A stretch of DNA of 64,000 nt. Source: Trichoplax sp. H2. Taxonomy: Eukaryota; Placozoa; Uniplacotomia; Trichoplacea. Under the pieces are notes generated by a model that saw nothing but the letters and a program-made list of their open reading frames with translations, did no database searches and was not told where the DNA came from. Made by a program: the position numbers and the translations under genes. Location of the stretch: assembly GCA_003344405.1 (NCBI GenBank), contig NOWV01000003.1:434001-498000 (forward strand), given 5' to 3'. Below are positions 1 through 13,500 of this stretch, one piece after another. How positions within the stretch are numbered: position 1 is the stretch's first letter; each line of letters begins with the position of its first letter.

Positions 1-718
1 TACACGCTCATATCATTTTACGAGTAAAACCCAAAATCTATATGCAAAATCAGTCGATATTTTTTAGGGTAGTTCTGCGAATTAATCCTAAAATAACACT
101 TTACGGTACTATTAGGTAATAATTCTTTGTTTAGTAAACGTATGATTTACTTACGCCAGTCGTAAATTGCTGTCATTGATGAATAATATTATTAAGTATT
201 GCAGAGTGAATTGGAATTACTGTATTGTTAATGTACCACCATTTAACAGATTTCAATAACATAGCAGGTTTACGCCTAACACATATATTTTAGCAAGTAA
301 ACTCGCGATCATCCATGAATATGTTACCATTACGCTCTATTGTGAACTCTGTACGAATTTAAACGTCAACTTAAATAGTTAAAAGTTATAATGATAAGGG
401 TAGTGTAGTAAATATCAGGAATTGCATAAGACTAAAAGTGAAAAAACTCGAATTCTACTTTCATGTAATATATTACTTTTGTTCGATTACTGCTTATTTC
501 ATCTTCATACGCCACTTGGTATCATCTTTGGTATTGCTCTACGAATTCTTTGTACAGAAACACTGATATTATTTCTTATTACGTCTGTATAATTACGATG
601 TAATTGCAATATTTACGCGCTTGGAGAAGTCCTCTGTTGCATAAACTGTAATTGACCTATTCTCTATGATCTTTAAATTATAAAACGGTTGGATCAGATT
701 CTTGATTTCTCTACTTAG
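1..718. other. AT-rich left edge, no supported gene
   Basis: I see no convincing exon here. The KSR exon that begins at 719 has a clear acceptor (ttag at 715-718) and starts in the middle of the CA1 domain, so this stretch is probably an intron or upstream part of the same gene. The remaining 5' exons are either small and unrecognised here or lie beyond the left edge. Confidence 0.5.
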
Positions 719-3700
719 GCTATTTGCGGTTTACAATTACCACTTTCCACAATATTAAATATGCAAGAAGAAGACATGCGACAAATGCTTAATGATGTTC
801 AATGTAACGAAGGAGATAGTAGTCGCTTCATTGCTGCAATGAAAAATCTTCGTTTATATTTGGGTAAGTCAGCAGCTATGTCTGTAGTGGCTTGTGCACT
901 GTATGGTTGTAACGTTTGAATTAATGATGTTGGTAAACTAGATTGCTATAACGTGTGTGAAAGTTGATTTATTATGAAACTTTAACTTACAATATAGCTG
1001 TAGCGAAGTATATTATGATTGTACAATATAACTGAGTAGATGACGTAACGCATGTAATATGACTATAGCACTGTTCTGCTATTGTAGTGATAGTCCCTTA
1101 TTCGATGTGCAAAGCAATTACCTTGTCAGTAATTTATTTTCTATCATGTATCCGCTATCAATTTTTTACTATTTATTTGTGATTTACAGAAAAAGTAAAT
1201 GCATAAGTATTCAGCCAAGTAGTAGTCTAACTATTATCGTACATATAATACTATATACTTTGGTTTTTATCACTCGGATACTACATTACAGGGCAAGGCG
1301 TTTTGGCTTATCTTTATAAATTAAACACAATTAGCATAAAATAAATAATAGAGCGTATGCATTTTGTAAGGTAGTAAACTCACGTTTACTTTTAATTTAA
1401 TATCCATGTAAATGTACTGTACGTGTGTATACAAAATACGATGTATATCAATTCATGCCAGATTTACGAACAGCACTAAATGATCAAAATTCCTACTGTT
1501 GGTCATTAATTGCTATTATCGCATTATGTGAAGTCTTTAAATTATGGAATTCTCTGTTAAGTGCGTTGATGTGTGATTGTAAATGACCTGCAATGACGAG
1601 AGTATGTATGTAGTACTATTTTAAGTTGATACTATGTCAAAGCCTTTATATTAACTCAGGTAATTAATTACACCACAGTGATATTATCTATAGAGCTCAG
1701 CATTAATGAGAAATATGATATAATGGGTGCATGCTGGTATTATAATTACATTTGCTAAGGTACGCGTACTATACTGATTTCATTTACCTTTCTTGAGGCG
1801 ATATTTCGAAAACATTGACAAAAAATATCGATGATATTTTATATCTATCTCAGTCCAATCAATAAATTATACGACTTATATCTTGTTAATAAGGTAGTGT
1901 ATCATTTATATTTCTTATATTTTATTGTATTCTCCAATAAATACTTCATATTTCGCAATTCGGAGCTCCCAGGTTACACATTAACGAGATTGCTACAATG
2001 CAGTGCTGTACAATACTTTCTCGAAATGATTCTAAGAACATAGTTATATTGGCCATATTGGGATACTGCGTTGTTATCAGGAAGTGATGTGACGTTTTTA
2101 ATTACCTAATATCCATAATGGGCTAAATAATTGCTATTTGATTTACGGTATTAATGTCTAATATATCGATCTCAATAATTAATGTTACTTTATATGATAA
2201 TACTGCATATGCATCACACAATTTTTACTATCGATGTAGCTTTTTTTCGTCTTATTGAAAGCATTTGATTTAGTGCGATAACAATTATTTCTATTCTAAA
2301 ACTTTAATAGAAATGTTACGAAGTGGGGAATTTCCTAGTACTGCTTCATTTTATTGGAATTCGTGGACTTATAGATATGGTAAAGCCGTTAATAGCAATT
2401 CAAAGACGTCTAATAATGAACCTGTCCTGGTTGGAAGAAATCGATCCGTAACATCTCCGACCTTGTCCAATAGCCGACCTAATACATTGTTAACTACTTC
2501 TGGCGCTGTTACCTCTAGTCATAAATCTGTAGACGTCGTTAAATCTTCAACCTTTTCTCCTTCGCCATCTTCTTACTGTATTGCTAATTCGCTTGATAGT
2601 GGAGCTAGTCCTACTACCCCACAAGTACCTGCTAATTATTATAAGGATTCATCTCCAAGTGTATCTGATATCAATGCTGGTCTACTTGAAAATAATCACA
2701 ATGTTGACGGCGCTACCGTTGCCCAGGACGGTAGCAATTGTAATACCGATGCTAATTCTGTGCTACAAATTATTGTTCAACCAAGCGACACAGAAAATGA
2801 AATACAGCTCTCTAATCGTAGTAACTCATTAGGTAGTATGAGAACAACCGATAAAAATATTCAGTGTCGGCTTCCTTTACAAGCAGCTATGCTTAGCGGT
2901 AGCTGCGAAGCCTTACTCCATGACAGTCAAAACTGTACAAATGATATTGGATCTGATTACAGTGCAGGATCTGACAGTCTACAAAAATTAAGATCGCGTG
3001 AGTATTTTAACTAAAATTTCATTACCTTTAGAGCCATATTCTTTTATCAAAGTAATTAGATTCTTAAGACTTATGACACTGGATAGTTAATAGATTTTAA
3101 AGACATGATAAATTAAAATTAAAATAAGATCAATTGGTTGTAATTTTTTAATATACATCTCAAAAATTAAGGAACTTTGAGTCATAGTGCCGGGACTCAG
3201 TCATCTTCATTGGTTGGCATGGGGCATTCTATTAAACACAGGTATTTTTTTATTCTAGCTCACTACACTTTAAGTGACTAGTATAGTCCAAAATCCGCTC
3301 TCTATAAGTCCTTTATTTCTCAAAATATAGATTTTCGCATTTACCAATGTTCATTGCGCAGTCGTGCGATTACTGTGGTCGAATAGTTGTTATGGGTCTT
3401 AAATGTAAAGAATGCAAGTAAGTCATGATGAAGCTACGAAATCTGTATTACCTTACATTTTATATAAAGTAAAATTTCTTCTTGTATCGTGTGAATGATC
3501 AGATATAAGTGTCATTCTAAATGTGCTAAGAAAGCACCGCCATCGTGTGGCTTACCTCAAGATTATGAGAAATTTTTTAAGCAGCAACTACTTCATGGTA
3601 TGATAACTGAGATGATCAAGGATCATAACGTTCTATTAATTTATGTTTTTATACATGAAAAAAAATTAATTCGAAATGATCTTTACATTAGATAACCTGA

Positions 3701-6204
3701 ACCTCAGTCAAGATACTTCAAAAATAAACTTAAAAAAATTGAATGCTTCTCCATCGCGCATGACATCAGCTCCATATAATAGTTATAACTCAGGCTATAA
3801 CAGTATCAATTCCGTATCTACAAACGACTCTTCGACAAACAACTTGACTTTTAAAGATAAGCACTATTTGAATAGCCAAGGTGCTGATAAAATTAAGAGC
3901 ATACCGAACTCGGCACCACCAACTAGCGTTAATAGTACATTTAATTTTTCAACACCGACTGATGGAAGTACAACTGGCGGCCAATTGACAGAATCAATTA
4001 GTCCTTTTTCATCGACTCCATCTTCACCTACGATGAATACGAGCACACACTTATACTCACCACCAGTGTCTAGTGTCTTACCAGAGACAAGTATGTGGGA
4101 TAGAAATACATAATGTTCATTACGGTCAGATACTTATTTAAGCTATTTATTGCAGGTCAAGGTACAGTGGCCAATGATAAAGTTACTTCTACACCGATAA
4201 GGAAAAACGTTAATAGCACAGAGGACGACCTAGAAGACAATAGGTAATTCGGCATCTGACAATAAGTCATATTGCTGTCAGATTTAAATTACCGGATTTT
4301 ATGCTCCGTATTTTTGGAAGTGTATGGTAAATAATATTTTCGTTCTAGGGATTGTGAAAACATTGAATCAGAACGAAGCTCTGGAGTAAGACTAATACTT
4401 TACTCTTAATATTATCTAAAAGCAACGTTATCTAGAATAGTACAATCTATGATATAATACCATCATATTGGCAATATTTCATCAACCTAAAACAGAATGA
4501 AGATCACAGTCAGGAAGATCTGTTAACCGTAAATCGTAAGAGTCGATATAAACGAAGAAAAAAGGTAATTGAATTACAGTCGCAGAAACCATGTAGCAAA
4601 ATACTTTCAAGCTGATCCCCTAACTCCGCTGTTACCCAAAATATCTTGCCTTACAGCTCTTAAGTATGCGAACCAGCTTAGCATCTGAATGGATAATTCC
4701 CATTGAAGAGTTAAAAATAAAAGACGTCATCGGTATAGGCCATTTTGGTCGTGTTCATAGGTTTGTTGATATGTTAGTCTTAGAAAAAAGATCTGAGCTT
4801 CGAGAAAAATAGTAACTGATACAAATGTTAAATAGAGGCTACTGGCATGGAGACGTAGCTATAAAGTTCGTTAATGTGAGCCGTTTAACTGAGGAAGCTA
4901 TAGAATCCTTCAAGCTGGAGGTAAGGAAGTAATTTAGTAGTATATGGATTTGTTCTATCAGAGCTAAATGGCTCTACTTGCCTATTTTATGATAGGTAGC
5001 TACTTTTCGTAAAACACGTCACGATAATCTAGTATTGTTTATGGGAGCTTGCATGAAACCCCCTCAGTTGGCAATTATTACAAGGTACTGTGCAAATATA
5101 CTAACTAGAAAATCATGCTTTTCTGTAAGTATGCTTTAATGATACTGATAATTTCCTACCTATATTTATGTATATCTGTATCAGTTTATGCCGAGGTCCG
5201 TCATTGGCTTCTTTAATTTATGAGCAGAAAGATAGATTTACTTTCTCTAAAATTGTTAGTTTTGCGCGAGAAATCTGTCAGGTATGGAATGCTACGTGAC
5301 TGCTTTCTTTGGCAGTCGAATTAATGGCTTACTAAGGAATATGTTTGGTTATACAATGTTTATATGATGTATATTAGGGGATGAGTTACTTGCACTCTCG
5401 CGACATCATCCACAAGGATTTGAAATCAGGAAATATATTCTACGAGAAATGTCGTATCGTTATAACTGATTTCGGGGTATCTAGCTTAGTAGATTATAAT
5501 CCAACGCCACAGGAAAGGTATTAGCCATTTGATTGTTATAAATTAGTATAGTTATTGTGCTATTAATGTTTATATACTCGTATTTGTAGAAATTTGGACT
5601 GTTGGGTAATCGTTCGAGATTACGCCGTGTATTTTGCTCCAGAAATTATTAAGAAAATGGACTTGAATTTGGTATCATTTGGTCTCAGTGCTTTCACTAA
5701 AGCATCCGATGTTTTCGCTTTTGGGTAATAATGGCTAAGATATATTTCTGCTAAGGTTAACTAAGAAATATTCTGATGAACTATTTGTATAATTTCTATT
5801 CTATAGAACTGTATTGTATGAAATGATGGTAGGACATTGGCCATTTTCGGAGCTGCCAGTCGAGAGTATACTCTGGATGGTAGGGTCTGGTAAACAGCCT
5901 CCGCAAGACGAGATACGTTTACCGGTAGAATTGAAGGTGCATTTTTTGACCTTTACAGTAGTGATCATCAAGAGATAGTCATAACTATATACAGTAGACA
6001 GTTACTTAATGCCTCCGTCATAGCGCATGTTTCCTATAGTAAGTTATGAAATATTCGTTTTATTTTTAGAACATATTGAATACCTGCTGGGAATATGATC
6101 CAGAAAAAAGAATAGCGTTTACCAATTTGTTAAAGGCATTAAATAAATTACCAGAGAGATATTTACGTCGTAGCCCGTCTTGTCCATCGAATTCATTAAC
6201 GTAA
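719..6204 (+). CDS. KSR: Kinase suppressor of Ras (KSR), pseudokinase scaffold, 5' partial, about 15 exons
   Basis: A scaffold that brings RAF, MEK and ERK together at the membrane. Exon 719-863 encodes the second half of the KSR CA1 domain ([16 protein letters not shown], then an RF..AMKNLR helix like the vertebrate one). Exon 2311-3001 is Ser/Asn-rich. Exons 3188-3241, 3331-3417 and 3503-3597 build an atypical C1 zinc finger: [20 protein letters not shown], then [18 protein letters not shown] long Ser/Thr-rich linker follows (about 3700-4560). The kinase-like domain runs from about 4660: Gly loop [15 protein letters not shown] at about 4857, [33 protein letters not shown] and KASDVFAFG. It ends [11 protein letters not shown], as other KSRs do, with the stop at 6202-6204. 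Unlike mammalian KSR1/2, which have Arg, the VAIK lysine is kept. Vertebrate-type HKD replaces HRD. No initiator was located. It is convergent with ERMARD. Confidence 0.93.
864..2310 (+). other. 1.45 kb KSR intron
   Basis: The splice sites are gtaagt at 864 and ttaatag at 2304-2310. The joined codon (G plus AA) keeps the KSR frame open, which supports one intron across this whole stretch. ORFs inside it (1059-1319, 1831-2043) are AT-driven and look like nothing known. Confidence 0.7.
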
Positions 6205-7540
6205 ATGCAGCAGTATGAGTAACCGATGAACATATTTCAATCGAGATTTTCTGAGAGAACTTAATTTAGAATAACTTTAGATATGAACCTATGGCACAAT
6301 CTAAACATTGTAAATGTAAACTTTGTGGCCTTCGCAAATACTTTTTCGTGCAATATTTCCAATTTTTGTCTTAAAGGCGATAAATTAAATTGTTTTTGAT
6401 GCAAGTATTACTCGAAAAATTCATTTTATGAAGTGTGGTCGTGACAAATTATTGTAGAGTGATATTACATTTGCAAACGCGAAATCTGTAGTACTTATTC
6501 AAGGATACTATCATAGCTAAGACTTCAATAGATTGGCTATTGTGATTATAGTTATATACATCGTCGGTCGATATGTAAATGATAGATTGCATTTACTGAA
6601 ACAATTTTACTACTTAGTGAGCTATCTTTACCACAAAATAATGCTTCCAGTATTGCAACTGTTCTTATACTGTATATTAGAAAACTGTTAGAAATTTTTA
6701 ATGGATCTTTTCGATGATTTCATTATTGTTCGATATCTAAAATTATTTTTAATGAAATTTTTAACGTCTTATTGCATTTCTGTTTCCGTTAGTATTTGTA
6801 ATTTCTGAGCAAAATGATAAATTCTCAATTTTTAGAATCAATAGGGTATAGGCAGGAGTTGCACGAAAATTAGCCTTTTTATAGTTATCGTAAATTACTA
6901 ACATTGCTTACGTAGAGACAATGCTATTAAATTTGGAACCTTGTTATAAGTGTATATGGTAACAGATTTTTTATCGAGCTTTTTTTGTTAGTTCAGCATC
7001 GATCATATACTTGCATATAATGTATATTGTAATGCATAATTTTACATTTGTATGACATGAGTACTTATCATATCGTTCTTGAAGTCCATCGTTTTATAAA
7101 GTTTTTCCTTGTACTACTTCATAATGCTTTATAAAGATTTAAAGCCTCGCTATAATGTGATAATGTTTACTCACAATTCGGTGTAATGATGTACTGCTAT
7201 GTCATAATACTTTTAAAAAAACTTACAGTAATTACAAATTATTATGCAAAAATGTCGGCTTATCTAAAAGGTATTATTTTGAAATATTGATTCCATTTTA
7301 ATTGTTGCTTGTTATTGGTTGCGATATTATCTGCACGTAAAAGATTCAAATACTCAATATCAATAAATACTTGTTGATCTTTCGGAAATTACAATATCTT
7401 CATAGTTTTATATGTTAACAAATATTTTTTCGTAATTTTCATTTACTGAATGGCTTTAATATTACCAAGCTTAACATAATCTATTATTATTTTATAGTTT
7501 CAGCTTTTTTTGATATAAGAGGTTACTAAATAGTTTAAAA
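6205..7540. other. Tail-to-tail gap between KSR and ERMARD
   Basis: Very AT-rich, presumably the 3' UTRs of the two convergent genes. No ORF, hairpin or repeat array stands out, and the GTACW arrays described elsewhere are absent. Confidence 0.6.
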
Positions 7541-10500
7541 CTAATATTTGAATTGATGGATCAGTTTGGACAGTACATGTAAAGCTCTATCCCATTGACT
7601 TTTTTTATATTCCGTTGATGATGCCGTATTTTCGCAAATACAGAGTATAGCTTTTAATTGGATGCACAGTTTTTCAAAACGATTCGCTGTAAAGTTGAGT
7701 TGATTCCATTCCGTAGATACGTATAGAAGTATAACACAAACATAGCACAATATAACCGGAAGATATTCGCAAAATTTCTGAAAATTGATACGTTTTCGGG
7801 AACGCATTTGTCCTGTGCTCCATAACGTACTCATGGCTGAATGAGCACTTAAAACATTATTAATAATGGAACGGGTTTGCATAGTGATAGCTCGTAGAAG
7901 TTTAGCAATTTGTTGCTCCTGACGCGATCGAAATAGGGGATTTGGCGGCGATTTACTCAGCTGGTAGGCAGTTTGATCAAGCAACCTGACATAGTACGAG
8001 AATAAGCTGTTAGTTTAAGAATGGGCTGTAGTGTTTTCCTTCATCTAATAAGCTTTATTTTTCTATCAAACTCGTATTATATTTAACTAGCTTCTCACCT
8101 ATCAAAAATTTCGCTAAGCATAGATTTATCCTTGTCAATACATAGATTTATACTATGACATAACTGATGTAGGAACGACATTTTCAGATTGTTATGACCA
8201 TCGTCAAATTTGTTAAAGTTAATTCGCTCGGCTTCATTTACTATTGCAACATTATAGTTGTTATAGCTTTCTACTTTAAGCGTCAAGCTGTGAGCCAATT
8301 TCATTCGCGCTACGATACCTTTTATTTCTTCTTTTATTAGTAAATAAGGATGATGTTTTGATTCATAAGTGTTATAGATAGATACGAATTTTTCTACATA
8401 CACTTCATCTGGACCGCACGTTGCACAGTACTTATAGCAAATTAAAAAAACTGCAATAAGAACGACACTAGCAGTATCTTTAGTTAACGATTCAGGAACA
8501 ACATCAGCATGACTGATTCGGTCCCTTAGCCGTAAGCCTTCCGGATACATCAATAAATCCATTAATAATACCTACATGATATGTCGAGAGAAAAAAGTGA
8601 AATCAATCACTATAAACAATTATGTAATGATCATTTATGAATCAGTACTTATTTACATTAGATCGTAAGGATACAATATAAATTTTGAAATGTTATGTTA
8701 TCGCCTTGTTTATACTATCTCTCACTAAGTAGTTATCTGAGAGCTCTTGACATAGGCAGTTGATGCCACCAGTGGGTAACTTAGCAGCTAATATTTCAGT
8801 CAGTGTGGTAAAAAGCATTGAATTTTCAGCAGTGATAATCCGGTGTTGGCAATGATTTACACCAGCGAAAAGGATACGTAGACTATGTTCGAACTGTGGT
8901 AGCAATAGTGTGAGACAATCGAGATACCTTCAAAAATAAGTTTAATGCAGTTAGAAAGCGAATTGAAATAACGATATTATAGGTACGAACTGTTTGTAAG
9001 ACTTCGCTTAATTATAATGTTAGGCATTGTAAAGTATTGTCAAATATTGCCTTATCAATAGCGCTAAACACCTTTCACTTAAGAAGTGATTTATCGAAGT
9101 AACCCAAATTTGCACTCTACTGCGAGGAATTATTGAGGTAAGCTGAAATAATTTCTTTAGTGATATGCAATCTTGAGAAGTTACAACCGGAAATCCATAG
9201 TCCACCTTCATTTGATGCAAGTCTATTAAGGGCAAGTGCTCGATAACAAATTGTTGGTCTAAAATTAATCCAATATCATAAGCTATTACGCAGAGAGATC
9301 TTCAGAGAGCTGTTTAATAATCCAATTTTAAATTATGTACATGTATGCATATTATACAGTACAGTAAATATATGTTTGTATATATGGCATTTGCTAGCAT
9401 CTTAGAAGTACATAGTCACTGCACACCTTTCAAAGCTCCCTTAAGACTAGCAGTCATAACAATTAATAATGTAAGACATTGCTTCGGAATTTCTTTTGGG
9501 CGAATAAAACCATGCCAAGTTAGATTCCTTAAATTTAATCCTTGTGGGGAACCTATTAACAAGTAAAAACAAGATATAGCAGTTGGCTCAAACAGCTCCG
9601 TTAACTGAGAGCTCCTGAGGAGATCACGTAGGAATCTTGGGCGTTCAGTAGTCGGTGCTGCGCTTCCAATGATATCGATAAGAACCCGTTCAGTAGCAGC
9701 AGTAAGTAGCGAAACACCTACGTAAATATGGAAGGAAAGACAATAAAGAAAGCCTCAAATAATATCCGTTTGTTTCCTTACAAAGCTAAGGATTATTTTG
9801 TCGTCTTAGCCTGGTCCGTGAATGCCAGTTTGTGATAAACATTAAATTGGCTTATAACGAATACTTTTACATTCATTCTTAAGTTAAATATAAAATTAAA
9901 TACTTTTCTAATTATAGTGCAATAAATCTACAATTCGCAAACACTCATTGATTCAATACGATTTCATATTAACTAAGTTAAAAGCTGTGCCTTTAAATTG
10001 ACACTCGGTAGACGAAATCTATGCAGTAAAATTTACATACGAATATGCAAAGGGGTATAATCATCTATACTATATACCAATAGGATCGAATCAGCCAGTA
10101 CAGTACTTTTCTTTCCCCGACTATCAGCCATAGGCAGATTAATTCAGGCGTACCGAAAAGAAATACTATTACCGTGCTATATCGCAGTATAACGTATTTC
10201 ACTTCTACTAGAGTAAAAAGTACATTTATTAACGGTAAATTATGTCGGAAGATATAGACTTACATCACTACATTATACTACGCGTATTTTCTTCCTGATT
10301 AGGTCATTTTTATTTGTGAGACGAGGTTGAATGATGTACGTACAAACGTAGTATCAGTACAAGATTGTAAATCTACCTAATAGGCAGTCAGTATCATCCA
10401 CAGACTTCAGTAACAAAATCAGTTCTTTGAAAGTCTTCACGAATTGATTACCAAGCCACAAGGTACAAGGAACATACCATTTTAGCATCTGTTCCACACT

Positions 10501-10866
10501 TGCAGATGCTAAATCATTATGAATTTGGTAAGCGATTTTTGCTATAGATATGATAGCTTCCTTAAATTTTCCATTGGGCTTAGCATTGAATACATTACTA
10601 TTGTAGCCACTACATTCATATCTATACAGCTCAGATATAGATGGTAAGTCTAAGTTTTTCCATATGATTAATCGATTGTTGACATCCAAGCAAAAATAGT
10701 CGGAATGGATGCTGTGGTGTAAGGAAGAGTAAGATGTATGAAAGATTTGTATTAAATTTTGCACACTATCTGAAAGTGCACTGTACTCATCATTTTTGAT
10801 AGCAGGTATGTCCAAAAAATCATTGTCAATTTGATTATTCATATTTTTTTGGATAATTTCTGACAT
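7541..10866 (-). CDS. ERMARD: ERMARD-like ER membrane HEPN ribonuclease
   Basis: Endoplasmic reticulum membrane-associated RNA degradation protein (DUF4209/HEPN family). The N-terminal exon is 10866 to about 10370 (donor gtagat). The exon at about 9770-9480 reads TERPRFLRDLLRSSQLTELF, then GSPQGLNLRNLTWHGFIRP, which is the first HEPN motif RNxxxH. The exon at about 8562-8095 has YPEGLRLRDRISHADV, the second HEPN motif RDxxxH, with VVLIAVFLICYKYC after it. The last exon (7984-7541) has a hydrophobic segment, ILCYVCVILLYVS, as expected of a C-terminal ER anchor. Intermediate exons are at about 9235-9020 and 8905-8693. In the human protein the same two motifs occur in the same order. It is divergent from the PH-like gene at 11622 across a 755 bp gap. 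Exact splice joins in the middle are approximate. Confidence 0.87.
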
Positions 10867-11621
10867 TTTTAATATCTGTTAATCTTGATCCCCATAACTT
10901 TCTCACATATTCTTAAATTGTATCCATATCCATTCTACTCTTATTAATTAACCAAAGGCTTAGAAATTATGTTTAAATGCCCTATCATGAACCTTTGACA
11001 TGTCTAAGTATCTGGTCTTTGTCAAGTTATGTACTGTACTGTACAGACAGTACAGTACAGTATTTCTGTTAATTATAATAATTAATTATTATTAATAATA
11101 TACCGTACACTGTAAGTAACAGTACAACAATTAAACAATTTTGCCATAACATTAACATTACATTAAACTGTATTATCAACAACGCTGCTGTACAGTGTAC
11201 AGTACAATTCTAGCGTACGGTACAGTACATTGTACAGTATGTACAACATGTCATCAACAATCAAACATACTGTACAGTACAGTACTGTATGAACTACGAA
11301 CGCCTGCAGACGACAGTACTGTACTGTACTAGGTATTTCTTTTAGCCTGCAAAGTACAGTACAGTACGCTTATCTTATACTGTATACTGTACAGTACAGT
11401 ATTCTTCGAATTAAGATAAAATAAAATAAAATTTAAAATTTATTTGTTACATTAGGGTTGGTATCGTATCGCGGAAAGTAAAATACGATCGTGGTAAAAG
11501 TAGGATATTGTCCATCCATTCTACTGTACGTACTCATTATTTCTCTCATTTATGCACTGTATGTACGCGTACACTTTATGATACCACACACGCAAACTAC
11601 TGTAGTTGCACACTTTGCAGA
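10867..11621. promoter_or_regulatory. Divergent promoter gap, ERMARD / PH-like gene
   Basis: The two genes start outward from this 755 bp gap, so it should hold both promoters. Its middle (11029-11405) is a dense GTACW repeat cluster. No TATA box or known site can be assigned with confidence. Confidence 0.5.
11029..11405. repeat. GTACW pentamer cluster
   Basis: Dense runs of GTACA/GTACT, such as tactgtacagacagtacagtacag, interrupted by AT-rich spacers. GTAC is its own reverse complement, so both strands read alike and adjoining GTACT and GTACA runs form hairpins. It lies in the ERMARD/PH-like divergent gap. Confidence 0.85.
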
Positions 11622-12807
11622 ATGAACGACGTCCCAATACTTCAGCAACCTCCAAGTTACTATGATCCGCCAAGTTATGGTACCACATCGAATAGCTATC
11701 GTGGAAGCAATGGCCTACATCGAAATAGAACCCCTGTATGCGTCGCTCAGATGGACGAAGAAGGCTTATCCGATTTTATGATCTCTCATGCTTGCCTGTG
11801 CAGTATTTTACCTCCATTTTCATGTTTGTGTTTGCAGCCTTTACGGGTTTTATGTTGTGCCAAGAGTGAGGGCCTGCGCCAAGCACAAGCTACTCGTTTG
11901 GTACTATATACAGATGAGTTGGAGTTGCAGCTGGATAGTTACTGCCAATGCTGTGCATGCGTTGGTGCTGGTCCTGCGCCACGACCAGAGTCTGCGGGTT
12001 TGTCTACTGTTCTCGTTAATGTTAGATAATAATTTAGGTTTAATTAGTGTTTATCTAAGATTACTGGTTTAGTTTACTATTCTGCAGTTGAAATCTGTCT
12101 AAGATTTTCGTATTTGTGTGCGTCGGTGGATGATGCAGTACAGACTGTACACAGTTGTGCACTTGTACGTACAGTACACTGGTCGCGAGTTTACGAGTTG
12201 CATACTGTACTGTACGCGCAATAAACGTACGTATAAAAACAGTACACGTACAAAATAAGTTCGAAAAGCATGGCATCAAGAAAACTTTATCTTTATAGAG
12301 CGTAACATGTCTATGTTAATTTAGTATAGTAGTTTTTTAATTCAGTACTTATCGGACAAGTATAGTTGTGATTCTCATACGTTGATGCCTATGCAATTAT
12401 AAATTCCTAGCTTATACTAGCGCTAAGTTATGCGGTACCGTTCCAATATTTAAGATACAGTAATAGAAGTAAAATCAAAATCTGCATCTGTCACTGGTGA
12501 TAATGTATCTTTTAAATAAATGAACTATCATTATGATCAAATGATAGGTCTATGCGGCGAAACTGGAAAGATGATCAAGATTTTACCATTAGATCAAATT
12601 TCTCAGATTACTGTCTTCAATTACTGGCAACTAAACTCGATTCGTATTGTATCTGCAACCCCTTTATTTACTATGGGCAAGGATTCTTCCATTGTAACGA
12701 TAAATGGAATTGTCGATGCAGAAGAATTTGCGGCAGCAATACTGAATCAAATGAAAATTGTAAAAAATTATCGGCGAAACTATCCAGAACCGTCCGGAAA
12801 TGTCTAG
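11622..12807 (+). CDS. Unrecognised small protein with a PH-like C-terminus, 2 exons
   Basis: I do not recognise this as a named gene. Exon 1 starts MNDVPILQQPPSYYDPPSYG, a Pro/Tyr-rich head with two PPSY motifs (PY-type, known to bind WW domains). A Cys-rich, partly hydrophobic stretch follows (CLCSILPPFSCLCLQPLRVL), and then a strand-like TRLVLYTDELELQLDSY with further cysteines. Exon 2 begins after the acceptor at about 12546 and reads CGETGKMIKILPLDQISQI, ending in DAEEFAAAILNQMK. Alternating strands followed by a final helix resemble a PH or bacterial-type PH fold; that is inference. The first exon's donor, perhaps in the gcgggtttgtc stretch near 11995, is not certain. An earlier ATG at 11508 is open in frame but has lower-quality sequence. 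Confidence 0.5.
12133..12252. repeat. GTACW cluster inside the PH-like gene intron
   Basis: Looser GTAC-rich stretch (gtacagactgtacac, gtacgtacagtacac, atactgtactgtacgcg). It is one of the few clusters that would sit inside a gene, which could mean that the exon model for this gene is wrong. Confidence 0.6.
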
Positions 12808-13321
12808 AAAACTTTCAATAATAAGTTTAAGTAGTAGTATACGCGTATACCTTTGTAGATAGAAAACGTCCAATTTACACCTCAAGTATAATACGCGTAT
12901 ATCGCATTCCTATTATTACAATATACGTATACATATACGCGTATCATAGAATATGTTAGATTAACATTTTCTTTCTTACTTTATTAATGTATACTCAGAT
13001 GTGATAGCTTTTAGCTTTTACTAGCAACGAATAGAGAAGTGCTCAGTGATTTTTGTATTCATAGTTTATGATTATAGCAACGAAAGTTAGTATTCCGAAC
13101 AAAGTTAAACTTTGTATCATCGTATTCCAGATGATATTGGTAGTTGATTATAATTATAGCTTACAGAAATTATCGGACTTATATTTACGATTAGTACCTG
13201 CAGTGAAGCCCCAAATAAGCTTGAGACTAAGATTATTGCGGAGAGGGTATGGTGAAAAGGATGTGACTGACAGAGAGACCAACTTTCGCTTGAGTAATCC
13301 ATATCATTGTACATACCGTAC

Positions 13322-13395
13322 TTTACTCAGTGTACTGTAGCGTACAGTACTGTACTGTATTCTGTGTACTGTACAGTGTACAGTACAGTAGAGTG
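13322..13395. repeat. GTACW cluster
   Basis: About 75 bases almost wholly of GTACA/GTACT units (cgtacagtactgtactgtat, actgtacagtgtacagtac), with both orientations side by side. Confidence 0.85.
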
Positions 13396-13400
13396 TAAAC

Positions 13401-13500
13401 GGGCTAATTTATATGATTTTTATGAAAGCAAATATATAAAAAATTTTTTGTTTCTTTAATAAATTTTATATCTAACGAAAGAAAATGAGTTGAACTACAA
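13401..13500 (+). repeat. Dispersed repeat, copy 1
   Basis: Shares about 100 bases with 24015-24112 in the same orientation. The best core is ctttaataaattttat followed a few bases later by aacgaaagaaaatgagttga. TTTCTTT and AAAGAAA flank an AT-rich loop, so the core can fold as a hairpin. Both copies lie beside GTACW clusters. Confidence 0.75.

Noticed and set aside
11029-11405. GTACW clusters as a CRISPR array or telomere-like satellite
   Set aside because: No fixed spacer-repeat period, units flip strand, and clusters are scattered; the genome is eukaryotic.
13068-13340. 90-residue plus ORF
   Set aside because: Ends in GTACW repeat and both strands are open; no family resemblance.
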